NCBI GenBank assembly: GCA_033297075.1
Contig: MU858091.1
Location: forward strand, 167,235-231,234
Length of the DNA stretch: 64,000 nucleotides
Source of the DNA: Rhypophila decipiens
Lineage: Eukaryota; Ascomycota; Sordariomycetes; Sordariales; Naviculisporaceae
Reading direction: 5' to 3'
Shown: positions 33,857 through 45,563 of the stretch, piece after piece
How the letters are laid out: each line of letters starts with the position of its first letter
Position numbering within the stretch: position 1 is the stretch's first letter
Made by a program: the position numbers and the translations under genes
The notes under the pieces: model-generated
Database searches by the model: none
The model's input: only the letters and a program-made list of their open reading frames with translations
Told to the model about the DNA's origin: nothing

Positions 33857-36800
33857 CATCGAGCCGACATTGACGTTGGAGTACACGATGATGCATTCCA
33901 ACAGAGCCATTGTCAGATCGGCATCCCGGACCATGGCAACCGATCGGTTTCTGTCCGTTCAGTCCTGTTTTGCTGGCGCCGTTCGAAAACAGATCATCGC
34001 CATTGTTAGATTCAGAACTACTCAATGCTAGGAGAGCCGGATATTCCCCACTGAGCTCTGCGAAGAAGTACGCGGCCCAGATCGATAAAACACCCAACGG
34101 GCGGCGGTTTGTGTCCAGCTGACGATGATTGCGCCGCGATGGTTGGATTTGGTGTGGTGGTGCTTTTGTGAGACATATGAAGTCGTCTTTTTTTGTCGAG
34201 ACTAAACTCGGTTGTTGATCCTTAGTAATCACATACTAGAACTACCACATGAATATGGCAGACATTTGATCTGTCCAGAAAGACCAGACACGCCTCTCTG
34301 AGTATCTTTGGCAGTCAATCGCGACTGTCGGACAAGGTCTTCCCCAAGTTAAACGCCACTCTCGGCACATCGCTTCTCGTATCGTGAGACCCAGGTCAAC
34401 AATGCTTGATGACTAGTTGTGACGCTGTGTCATGTTGGGCTGCATACAATAAAGTAGTCTAATATGTGGTCCAGACACTTGTTCAGGACTAAGCAGACAT
34501 TTGCCAGTGACCAACTCTGAATGGATTGCATTCATGATGATCATGTCAAATTCTTGACGTTGGTATACCGACAATATAGAACGGTGGTCCTTTGTAAGGA
34601 GGCCGAGTCTGTGTCGTCGTGACACAGACATGTGTGCGAGGGTCTGGATGGCTGCCCCAATCGATGACTGGATCATGTCCGAATGTCGACGGCGGCGAGC
34701 CGCATCTTGCCCGCGCCGCCGCCACACACCCTTCCTGGAGGCTCTCGGAGGTCATGGTATCCATGTCAACCGACGTCCCGAGTCTCAACAGCTCCTGCCT
34801 TGGAGGATCGATCCTTCGGAACGCAGTACATCTTGCCATGTATGTGGGCAGCCGGGATCGGAATCTGAAGAGAAGTGGAAAAAACCCAACAAATGCATGT
34901 CTGAAATGCTTGAATGCCCCATGGCTTTGGGGCTGAACAGTCTGTCAAAGAGGGCTTTGGGATTGAAGTTGATGCTTTCCTCAAAGGATCGAATAACTGG
35001 TCAAGCTTACCGGAGGTGACTGCAGCGTGCGCCGCTATACAGGGGAAAGGGGAACGAATGTTTTCGGATTCCGGTGACACAACGCACCACACAAGGCAGG
35101 TCTTGGGTTGCACAAGCGGACTCTGGGATGGCGCGGTCAACATTGAGGATCCGAAGGAACGTGAATGGATGGATTGCCTGGTATTGGGGGTAGTGAAATC
35201 TAGTGACGCTTACATCTGAACATGCAGCGAATTTCGGGAGAAGACACTCCGGCTGGATCCCCTTTAAGCCGAGTCTGAAAAGTGACAGAAGGAGGGAATG
35301 TGATGACCGGGGAATGTTTAACGCCAGGAATCGGATGATGGTAGCACTGTGCTACCAGGTCACTACTCGAACCAAGAGCTGGTTTCCGGAGCGGGTGAAA
35401 CGTGAAGATAAATCTGGGGCTATCGGTGCATACACATCCGACAAGCCGTACCCCCAGCCAGGAAGTTGAAGCGGGCCTCTTTTGAGTTTTCTTAAATATG
35501 GAGAGGTAGCCACCTTAACCACATCCATCATACATCTCGAAGGCAGGGCTTTCGACGTTCAATGCCTTCCAGACCGCTTCAGCGAACAGTCAATGCTTCA
35601 GGAGTAACTGGGACCTCAGATCCCGGTATCTTGAGAGAAATTCCCTTCTGACCTAATCAGATCGAAATGCGAGTTTCATCCAATCATTATTTTGTGTTTC
35701 CAGTTGAATCGGCTATGAGCAATGCCCTGGGTTAACATGTGAACTTCAAAGTCCAGAATTGACAAAACATGAATAGCATGTCCAAGTAGGTTCATGGCTC
35801 CTCAAGCTCTCCTGAGCTCGACCCTTCCCCTACATTTAGTTTTACTAGAGAAGCACATGTTAGCATGCTACAGCAAGGCTTGGTAGCGCTGGGTTTGGTG
35901 TAGTCTTGTCGACCAAATGCAACACTCGAGGGTAACACCAATGGCAACTGGTGGCCCAGCCCTGTTCAACTCTATGTCAACGACAACCTTAAGCATCAAG
36001 TACAAAATGGAATCTCTGCAATATTTCCTGCTAGTCGTTGCCCTGTGAATGTGATCCGTCTTTCCTAGCGCTGCATCTTGTCTTTATCCAATCGAAATTA
36101 AAGTCGGGCTGCCAAGTCCAAGCCCATGACGAAGCTCTCGCGTCGCGTTGGGGAAATAACTGAATGAGAATTTGTTGTTTATTGAGTCCGGGTGAAAGTC
36201 ACTACGGAATATCTTGTTGTATTATATACAATAAGCAAGCGCAGTTCGTGACAATTCTCGCATTCAAGTTCTTGCCCATAATATCACCACGGGCTTGGCC
36301 ATGATAAAAATAGCCACTGAACGTCGTTACTCGAGAGAAAGAGCCGTTGTTTACACGCACGACCAGAGACGTGTCGATGGTTCAAGAAGCTTCCAAGTGA
36401 CGTGGTTCCGCGCCCAACTGGGTATATAGGATATATGCCAAGAGGAGACAATACCCGGGACCCGGGACAGGCGAGCAAGCATAGAACTGCTCCCTATGAA
36501 CATGAGAATAACCTACAAGATATTTATAGCCACCGATCTACAAGTCACCACATCGGCCGTTAGTCACGGGTCCACAGAGGGTGAGGCATCTGTTTGTTTA
36601 AGATTTCACTTGCCCACCAAAGTCCAAGTATTATCCATGGTATATATGTAAACAAGATTACGCGAGGGGAAGTCCATCATAAGCGACGGGACAAGCACCA
36701 TCTTTTCCCGTGTTTAATCCCGCATGACAGACGAGGTAGACTTCTCAGCCGCATGTATCCGACAGTCTACAGACCTCGGCCCTTCCTGACTAAGATACTA

Positions 36801-38529
36801 GCATTGATATCATATCGCGAAAGTGGTATACAGACACCCGAAAGGATGTCGAGACAAAAAAAGGGTGCTTTCCAAATGGCGTATAGAGAGCGATGGGAAG
36901 GGTAGGACGGCGTCAAACCGCCCAAGGACCTTTAACCAACGCCCTCTTCGTACAGACCGCAGTGGTAATCTCAGGCCAAGATCTTGCTGCTTTATCGCCA
37001 GGTCCAGGTCGTTCCAAAGGGCGAAATCGCATATCAAAACCAAGGCCCCAAGGCAAGGACGCAAGGTCCGTCACGCATGACAGTTACTCACCTTTCGATC
37101 GTAAAAGAAAGCACCACCTTCCTTTCCTCTGGTGCGATGGCCTTGGTGTGGGGTGATGATTGGACCAGCAATTTTCCCACCGGATATTGACCCCCCATCA
37201 CTATATGATTGTCAGTTGTGTTTATATTGCCTCGTCTCCGTGGACGCACTTTAGCCTATTCGACCCGGCCGTCACCGCACAGCACAGTGACTACCCTTCA
37301 GCTGTTCTGCCCTCCCTCGGCCCCGGATTTTCATTTTCGTGCCGTCTCGTTTACTGAGTTTGTTGTCAAAGCTTGCCCTGAAGGTGCGGTTCCTCAGCGT
37401 CAGAGACCCCTTCCACCTTTGTTTAGCCAGCTACCGGGTTTTTGATATCTGGTCACCACCACACCACAATTCTCGACATTCAGCATTCTTCTGGCCCCCT
37501 CTTCCGTTCTAGGCCGGTCCTCTTTGCTCACGTGTTAATCATGCCTTGATATGCACTCCATTGGACCCTGTTGATCTCGAGCCGGCCGCCCAATGATGCC
37601 ATTGTGTTGATGAGTGTAACAGGGACAGGAGAGGAGCTTGCTCCAGCGTCGAGTGAGCTACAAGCCGTGACCTAATATCCAGCCTACCCCAAATTCAATA
37701 TAAAACGCTTATTGAGTACCCCCATCCAGAGGCGAGAGGGGAGCAGGGAGCTTCCTCGGCCTTTTGATCCATCGCGTCATTGGTGCGTTTTGCACTGCGA
37801 TCCCAGAACTCAAGCCCCAAGCCTGGCTAGTGTTGCTTGGACGCAACCTTGGCAGATATAAACTTGCCTCGCCTGCTGTTATCCCAGCTCCCAAGTGGTG
37901 GGAACCCCCCTGGGAGTCCAAACAAACCAGGGACTTTCCACCCACCCAGCTGGTTTGACTCGGTCACACAATATTAATCTTGCAGTCCAAGAGTGGGGAG
38001 GCGATGGTCAAAAATAGCAACCCGCGATAGTACTATAGTCTATAGCAAACGAGAGCCTGGGATTATATTGTCCCCGAGGAACTGCATACCATGCTTTGCA
38101 TCTCGTGATAACTGCCAGCGGTATTTCTCATATTCCGAACCACCCGCATCTGGCAAGTGGCTTGACCTCGATAATATCTAGCATCCTGTACTTGCTTGAT
38201 GCCATCATGCAACCGGCGCTAGAGCAGGAAGAGAAGCTGAATCTCGTGATCCTAGACGCTGCCAGGGGCAATTGGTCCCAAGCCGGGTAATAGATTGACA
38301 ATATGTCTTGTAGAGTGAAATGATGTGACAGCGAAGGTGACGAGAATAGAAACAGTTTGCCCTCCGCATCAAGAGTTGTCAGTCTCAGACAGGAACATTC
38401 CACATTCCAGCCACCCGGGAGACGAGATTCTGGTGAGCCGTGATCATGACTAACCTTGGCGGAGAACCACCGAAAGGGGCCCACGGGCAACTAGTAACTA
38501 GTAGCTATCCAAGACGACTGACAAACAGG
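33857..38529. other. 4.7-kb gene desert
   Basis: No frame in this stretch carries recognisable protein sequence or splice-linked exons. Minus-strand frames near 34546-34839 and 34766-35143 are the longest but look random, and I see no transposase or reverse transcriptase motif. Small AT-rich patches occur near 36220 and 36440. It may be promoter, non-coding RNA or decayed DNA. Confidence 0.4.
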
Positions 38530-38536
38530 TATAAAG
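38530..38536 (+). promoter_or_regulatory. TATA box of the DUF4360 gene
   Basis: TATAAAG lies 134 bases upstream of the start codon at 38670, a canonical fungal core-promoter placement for a secreted-protein gene. Confidence 0.5.
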
Positions 38537-38669
38537 AGACGGTGATCCCCTCGTGGGAAAACAATCAAACACAATCCTCATCACTCCTCAGCTCTCCCTT
38601 CGAACAGACCCTCCCCATCTTGGAAATCATCTGATATTTTATTCCTCAACTTGTCATCCTCCTGTAAAG

Positions 38670-39606
38670 ATGCAGCTCACCAACCTCCTCGTCCTCGCCG
38701 GTGTGGCTTCGGCCCTGCCTCAGATGACAGCTGACAACCTTGCTGCCGGCCCTTCGGGTAACGAGGTCCAAATCACGGGCATTGCTTTTGCTGGATCCGG
38801 CTGCCCCGCTGGGTCCGTGTCCGGCCAGCTCTCGTCCGACCTGACCGCCATCACCCTCCTCTATGCCTCGTTCGTCGCCCAGGCCGGCAAGGGCCTCTCT
38901 GCCTCGGACTACCGCAAGAACTGCCAGCTCAACGTCAAGTTGAAGTACCCCCAAGGCTGGCAGTTCTCCATCTTCAAGGCCGACTACCGTGGCTATGCCC
39001 AAATCCCCAAGGGCGACACGGGCACCTGCAAGGCCACCTACTACTTCACCGGTGACTCCAAGCAGGCACGTCGTCTCCATGTCCCCTTCCAACCTTGAAA
39101 GATCAGCAGTACTAATAGTGCCAACACAGATTTCAAGCACTCTCGTCCTCAAGGGCCCCTTCGACGACAACTACCTCAAGACGGACCAGTTCGGCGTCGA
39201 GAGCACCGTCTGGTCCCCCTGTGGTGTCGAAGGTCTCCTCAACATCAACTCCGAGGTCCGCCTGTCGCCCGCAGACAGCACCCGGAACGCTCTCCTTACG
39301 GTAAATACCCTCGGAAACATCACAGTCCATTGGAGGCGGTGCCGTGAGTAGCACTTGGCAGCTTTCGTGTGTTTGTCGTGAGTAGTAGGAAGGAAGCATG
39401 GATTCATATTGTACTATCCAACTACTACTTGTGGTCCTATCTTTCTTCCTATTCGTCACCGACAGACAACACTGACCAAGCACCTGCTGCTACCATATAT
39501 TTACCGCGACATGATGAGCTAACCGTCCTATTTCTTCCAGGTCGACTCCACAGATCTCAAGTTCACCCAAGTCCACTACCTCCAGTGGCAGAAGTGCAAC
39601 AAGTAG
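38670..39606 (+). CDS. Secreted DUF4360 protein
   Basis: Exons 38670-39065, 39130-39300 and 39541-39606 give 210 residues. A signal peptide (MQLTNLLVLAGVASALP) precedes the DUF4360 domain: GSGCPAGSVSG, a disulphide-type NCQLNVKL strand, GWQFSIFKADYRGYAQIPKG, GTCKATYYF, KGPFDDNYL and the end VHYLQWQKCNK. The first intron (39066-39129) starts with GC rather than GT; it has a TACTAATA branch site and CAG acceptor, and only this choice keeps the domain in frame. The second intron is 240 bases. DUF4360 proteins are small, extracellular and of unknown function. The gene converges on a cysteine-rich secreted protein, with a telomere-type repeat between them. Confidence 0.85.
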
Positions 39607-39960
39607 CTCTAAATGGACAGCCTACTACTACCGATCTCAGGGTATGAACGCAGCCCGCAACCAGCCCCTGGGGCTTACTCAGTCGGGTCGGGATGGAAAC
39701 GTGAGCGTCGGGCGGTATATGAATCATCGAGTGGTGGATGCATGACACTTCTCTTCTCTGGTGGACTGGCTATTTCGTTTCTCAAGCTCATTCAAATTCA
39801 TTTGCTTCATTTTCATCCTTCATTGTTCCATACTGCCATACTTTCACAGTAGCATCACATCAAAATTGACCACCTCTACCAGGTGTCACAAAGCCGCTTG
39901 TTACTGGTAATGTGGCCTAGGGCCTGATAGGAAATCAACTTTCAATGTATTTGCGACTGG
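39607..39960. other. 3' spacer of the DUF4360 gene
   Basis: About 350 bases between the stop codon and the telomere-type tract, without supported coding content. Confidence 0.4.
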
Positions 39961-39991
39961 AACCCTAACCCTAACCCTAACCCTAACCCTA
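39961..39991. repeat. Interstitial telomeric repeat (CCCTAA)n
   Basis: Four full CCCTAA units plus partial units at both ends run uninterrupted here, the complement of the TTAGGG telomere repeat used by filamentous ascomycetes. It is flanked by unique sequence on both sides and sits between two convergent small-protein genes, so it is internal rather than a chromosome end. Such tracts can arise at old chromosome fusions or through telomerase-patched breaks. Confidence 0.9.
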
Positions 39992-40066
39992 CAAGAACTT
40001 GAACCTGTCCTGGGTTTTAAACTTGAGCTTTACCGTTTCACCACAGTCCACTTTTAACAATCCCAT

Positions 40067-40565
40067 TCAGCAAATACCCTTGTCCTGCAGAAAATCTTCG
40101 AGATCATTGTAGCAGCCCGCGCACTTGCAAAGCTAGATTACCAGGCGAACAATCCGAATCAGCATAAACAGTTTCCCTACTAATAACATATCGAGGAAGG
40201 GGGGTTTGAAAAGCAACTGACCTGCTTCTTGCTCGCACCGCAGGCAAGCAGGGCCGCAACATTACCAGTCGAAATAGCGCCGACGATGCACACGGCCTGG
40301 CCGATGACTTTAACGCAGCTGAGGATGCTGCACCCCGGTGGGGCAACGATGGCGAAGACTATATGAATAGCTAAGTATCCAACCGACTAGGCTGGTAGGG
40401 CTGACTTTACTAACCTTCGGCTTCATTGATCGAGACCCCTGGGCTGATGTCGTCGACGTCGACAACGTCAACGTCGGCCGCCTCTGGGAAGGCACTTGGA
40501 GCCGCCATGACTGGGGTCGCCACGCGGAGAAGAGCAACGAGGGCGGGGATGATGGAGAATTTCAT
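40067..40565 (-). CDS. Small cysteine-rich secreted protein, unknown function
   Basis: Three exons, 40565-40415, 40358-40222 and 40132-40067, give 117 residues with matching phases. The start is the second in-frame ATG, which gives a clean signal peptide (MKFSIIPALVALLRVATPVMA). An acidic, Asp/Val-rich propeptide-like segment (about 30-50) is followed by a compact domain with eight cysteines: PPGCSILSC, VIGQAVCIVG, ALLACGASKK, QLCKCAGCYN and the terminal Cys. The very small last exon carries four of them. Size, cysteine pattern and secretion make it effector-like or a cell-surface protein, but I recognise no named family and assign no activity. Confidence 0.75.
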
Positions 40566-43272
40566 AATGTCGGCTGGAATGTGAAATGTATTCAAGGTAA
40601 GTAAGTATTGTGTTGAGGTTGGTATCTGTTGACGAAAGAAGGGAGGAGAAGGAGCGGCAAAGGGGCCTTCTCGGCCATCTATTTATGTTATTTTTGGGAT
40701 GCGTACAAGTCTCCCAAGGAGTACATTTTACCCCTTTCCCATGTCATTGCTAGTGACCACATGCTTTCTGCTGTTGATGAATGGTGAAGGGCAGCTCAGA
40801 AACTTGCCGGTGTTTCACAGCCGAGGAGTTCCCAATGAATGCTAGTTGCGGCAGCATCGTTGATCAAGACGACCGCAATTGCAATTCTCAGAGATTCGCT
40901 TAGTTTAGCCTTCGATTGGTTCTGTCTTTGACCATGTTGTCATCCCCAACCTTCCATTGGTTCTGTCTCATTACAGTCTCTCAACCTCAGCTTCGCGGTT
41001 ACATTGAGGGCCCTGGGGTTGGAACAAATACATTGAGCGCCGGTTAATGATGATAGGTGTGGGCTTTGTTTGTGCGTAGGTTTATTATTGGGAAGAATTT
41101 GAGGGCCGTCACGGAGAAATCCACGCGAACTCCACCGAGCCCACAGAGAAAAAGCCTGCGTCTCGGCCGGGAACCGTATGAAAGCCAATCAGATTAGATG
41201 CAGTTTGTGATTGACTGGTTGGTTGCCTCGTGGTTCACAAAGAGTTACTTGGAGGGGCGGCAACGTTGCTCATCACCTTTATATCAAAGCAATGTTTGTC
41301 GGCGGGCACCCGTGAGTGAAGCTGGGAATTGGAACCAGAAAGGTTGACCTTGTTATGACTAATGCATACAGCAGAAGCCCGAAGCCCTACAGATATTTGA
41401 TTAGGCAGAATATTCACCGAAAGGCGCGAGGATCAACTCGCATGTCACGCTTGCAGAGATGCTGTATCCAATAAATGAGATCTGACGCCTTGTATATAAA
41501 CGGGCAATACAAGCCGCATATATCACGTTACTGGCTAGATTAATCCCCTCTTTTGCGAACAAACTGGACCTACCACAAGCCCAAAGTTTACTTTCTGCCG
41601 TTTGAGCGGTGCTCTCAGCCGCAATTTCAAAGAGGAAGAGAGAAAGAAAGAGAGCAGGGAAGGAATGGCAGGAAGAGGTTTCCCTCAACCACACACCCAG
41701 CTGGTTTGGACTTTGATTGACTGCGTTCCTTTGATACGAGTTCAACTCGTCTACTATTAGGCAACAAAAACCTTTCCACCCGAGCTCAGAATTCCGTATG
41801 GGGGAGCACGCACGACATTAGCGCCGTCTCGTGAGTAGGGAGCTACTTCTTGAGTGCACGCCAGTTCTGTACAACTCTGACGATGCCATAGGTAGGAGAG
41901 ATCCTCGGGTCCCGTTGGGGACGGCCCGCGACAGCGTCAGGGCCCGGCTGGTCTTCGAGGGGCTTCCGAAGTCAGGTCAGACGAGTCTGGGAAAATGGCC
42001 AGCGAATATGAGAGAATATGCTAATTTACTTATCATAATTTTGCTCTATTCTACATTGGTTTCGTAATGACTATCCGAAACACCTTCTTTTTTAGTAGAA
42101 GTTGGTAAATAGTCACAACCTTCCATATCTAGTCCTCCACACCATGATACCGCTGGAACTTTAGGGGCTGAAAACTTGCTGTATGTAGGAGAGACATTAA
42201 GAAAGAGAACATGTATTGCCATTTCCTCCGTACAAAATTCTTGTTCGACAATATTTCTATCTAATTGTTACTAGAGAGCTCTTTACACTGACATCAACAG
42301 CCTCTTTTGTGTTCCACCATTGCATTGACTTTGACCATGATGCTCCACAGCAAGTACTTACAAGGCCCGACTCCCGAGGCTGGCAGTACTCCACCTTCTC
42401 GTGGGATGTAGGTGTGGAGACATAGTCCAAAGAGTTGCGTCATTGGGCTACAAGCACAAAGGCATTGATGACCATCGTAGAAAATCCAAAAGAAAGGCGC
42501 TTCCCCAAATACTTGACATAGTTGTTGCCCCCAGCGTCGAGTGTCTGTGACCATAAAGGTGGGTTGATCGGATTGTTCGGTTGTTCAGTCCCGGCTTTGG
42601 AGGCTTCGATGTGAGGCTGACTAGTGGAATGTCAGAAGCACACCCCGACTGCCAAAACCAGGTGACTGAGTGGGTGGTCACAAGAAAACCTTGTTCCCAA
42701 AAGATTTGATATCAATTCCGCCCGTTGGTCAGGCTGTGATAAGCCCACAGAGCGGTAAAAGGATGTATCGTGTTTGTGCAAAAAGAATGTTATTTCCAGC
42801 TATGAAGGGCTCAGAATTAGATCAAGTACGACCGCTTAGAAGGGTTTTACTCAAGTATCCATCCCATGTCTGCCCCAGAAATTCGAGGGTCAAAAATCAC
42901 GAGTGGGGCTTTCCCTGCTCAACAAAACGAGAGAACGTCCGGGCCTGGCAGGGCGGTAAAGTACCCCGAAGTAGTTTCAGACTCTCAGCCCAATCAAGAT
43001 GGGATCGAGCCTTCTATCCGAGTATACCACCAACCTCACTTTCGTTTGTCTGACACAGCATTTTCACCACCCACACACCAGCTTCGCAGCTATCAGTGAT
43101 CAGTCCACTGAAATTCATTGACCTGCGTATGCTTAATTATTTCCAGGCACCACATCTAACCGAGAACACCTACCTTGCGTCCTTGCGAGAACTCTACTTT
43201 CAGCCCATCTTTCCACGTACATCCAGGTGCCGAGCTGCATCACCACCACCATTCGCTCTAATCTCTATCAAG
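40566..43272. other. 2.7-kb stretch without supported genes
   Basis: It contains the upstream region of the cysteine-rich protein (an ATAAATAG-like element near 40679-40686) and, at the far end, the leader of the membrane-protein pseudogene. Frames at 40940-41188 (minus), 41401-41745 (minus) and 42670-43053 show no domain or signal. No repeat pair passes a chance-level test by eye. Confidence 0.4.
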
Positions 43273-44679
43273 ATGCTAGACGGTCCGTTTTATTATTTTG
43301 GGCTGTCCTGTCCCCGTGGCGGAAAGTTTCACATCTGCCCGGATGCCAGCATGCCCTTTATTGGGTGCTGCGATGAGCGAGCACACCGACCCTTGCAGCA
43401 TCAAAAATGACGGATCGTTTCTCCGGGACGATCTGCGTCCTCTGTCGTTCTCGGCCAATAAAAGACACAAAATTCCCACGCAAGACTGTGACCATCCGCG
43501 CGGGTCGTCTATTCTGTGGATTTGCGACGATGCCTATAGCCCTTTTATTGGCTGCTGCGAGTCAGATCCTTGCGGCCAGCCTGGCGGCGCGTGTCTCCCC
43601 GAGGAGCTCTTTCCTATGAAGCTCAGCTCTGACAAAGCGGCACGAAATGAATTTCTATTTCCTGGGAAACACCCACCCCCCTGAATGGGGTGCACACAAG
43701 CACAACAAGGAGGCGCTGTCTCAACCATCGCTACTGTGATTACACAGGAAAAAACAACTATAACAGTCTACGCTGCGACAACTGGCACGGCGACGGTGAG
43801 TACGACCCCGACCTCGGTACCGGTTGCTCCCAGCGGGACTTCAACATCAGAGTACGACGGTGGCGACGCTGGAGGAGGAGGCACATCTCCTGGTCTTATT
43901 GGGTGCATCGTAGCGGGAGTCGTGATTGGACTGCTTGCTCTATTATTTGGTCTATCTCGCACCAAACGGTACAAGAGAATTCGGGCAAAGAGGAGCGACG
44001 CAAACAGAGTCTCGTCACTTGGCCAATCGTGGCCTGAAACTTCCCATGGCTACGCCCATAATGGTAAAGACGAAGACTCCGGCCTTAACCACGCCCGTTT
44101 AACACGACTTCTCCAAGGTAAATCTCGTCCCACCAACTCACGGGCATGGATCTGACAGATGAATAACTGATTTGAATAGATTCCCACGGAGTGCGACTTA
44201 GCGGGACAACAGTCGCCAGTCAGCTCTTGAGCCCTGTTTTCCCCGACAGCCGAGTCTCCAAGCTCCGGGTGGTCAATGACACTTCCTCCACTCACAACTC
44301 CGAACAAGGTGAATATGTCGCTGCATCGGTGACGGAGGTCGATGAATCACCAGACCTGAACCTGCAGCAGGTTCACAGGTTCGCCGACTTTACTGCTGGT
44401 GGATACCGCCCAATGAGGTTGGTGGTACACGGCTCACAGGCCGATATGGGGGACGTGGATTCGGTTGAGGAGACAGGAGACTATGACGAGACCGTTGATA
44501 GGCACCCGGAGGTTGTCGAAGGATCGGTTGCAAGTCCCACGGAAGATATCCAGCCTGCGGTCGCGCCTCTTGGCGGCGACGCTGTCAAGACCGAGGACCA
44601 GCCGGGGCATGATGACGAGCAGCAGGAGCCTCGTGAAGTCGGACTCGGACTGGGCTTTGTAGGGAAGTCTGCTTTTTGA
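43273..44679 (+). pseudogene. Disabled copy of a cysteine-rich single-pass membrane protein
   Basis: The sequence parallels the intact gene 0.9 kb downstream. From ATG 43273 it reads LDGPFYYFGLSCPRGG and MPFIGCCDE, then shifts by one base near 43360-43385 into the frame with HTDPCSIKNDGSF, QDCDHPRGSS and FIGCCESDPCGQPGG. An in-frame TGA at 43682-43684 follows (CGA to TGA is one possible origin), directly before ATG 43685. Reading continues through a Thr/Ser-rich stalk, a helix (LIGCIVAGVVIGLLALLFGL) and a cytosolic tail. A good intron (44118-44179, GTAAAT...ATAG) and an open second exon to 44679 remain. One frameshift and one stop in an otherwise preserved gene suggest recent loss. The part from 43685 could still make a protein lacking the cysteine domain. 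Confidence 0.75.
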
Positions 44680-45563
44680 GTGTAACAAAATCCATCCAGG
44701 AGGCACCGAAGATGCCCAGTAATTACAGCTCAATATCGTCACCACGGCTTGCTGTTCAAGTCCCGATTCGGTGCCGGTGAGCATGACACTACTTCTGGAC
44801 GCATATGATAGAAAAATAACCATCACATCATTTTTATGAAGGGAATTACTTGCGAGGTGGAAATTCTAGTACGAAAAGCAAATTGACACGAGCAACGTGG
44901 GAGAAATAAAACGGGACAGTTTAAAAACCTTCTCTCGGCAAAAATTGATCCAGGTTGAACTGAGAACGTGCCTAGGTAGTCACCTGAATGGAATCCAGCA
45001 TCTACAGACCAGATGAGACTTAAATCTCACCGCCTTCATACCGCCAATTCTGAAACTTGATCTCGAGTGCCAAAGGCCATATCGTAGCTGGCCTGGTGGA
45101 TGCCCGGTGGCGGTACAGCCTCAAATTCTGGTTTATTTGCCTAAGCCAACAAATTCTCTAGGGCCTTATCCAAGTCCCTGTCATGTTTGGACTGCATAGA
45201 CGGCAAATCCATCAGCCAAGTAACACAGAGCACCAAGACCATCCCAGCTTCAACACCAGACCAGATTGCATACACGTGGCCCGAGATAGACTTTTTGACG
45301 GGGCAAACCATCTCGTCTCAAGTTACCACCAGTAACATACGCCAGCCCCTAGGCGTACAAATATTCCTCTCCTCTCCCCTTTCCAGCCCTCCCTCTTCCT
45401 TACACCACAACTTCTCCTTCCTGAACACATCCAGCACATTCATTCCTCCTTCCCGACTACGTCAAGAATTTTCTCGCGACATACATCTTAGACTTTCAAC
45501 CATCAACCTCGCTACGCCGTGCCACCAAGAGAAAACACCCAAAGACAAAAAAAAGCATCCAAA
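44680..45563. other. Intergenic region between the tandem paralogues
   Basis: About 880 bases holding the 3' end of the disabled copy and the leader of the intact one; the last 200 bases are C/T- and CAA-rich like a fungal 5' untranslated region. No gene is supported. Confidence 0.45.

Noticed and set aside
37943..41708. A shared 15-mer (CACCCAGCTGGTTTG) at 37943 and 41694, as a possible repeat pair
   Set aside because: A 15-base match within 64 kb is expected about once or twice by chance, and the flanks do not match.
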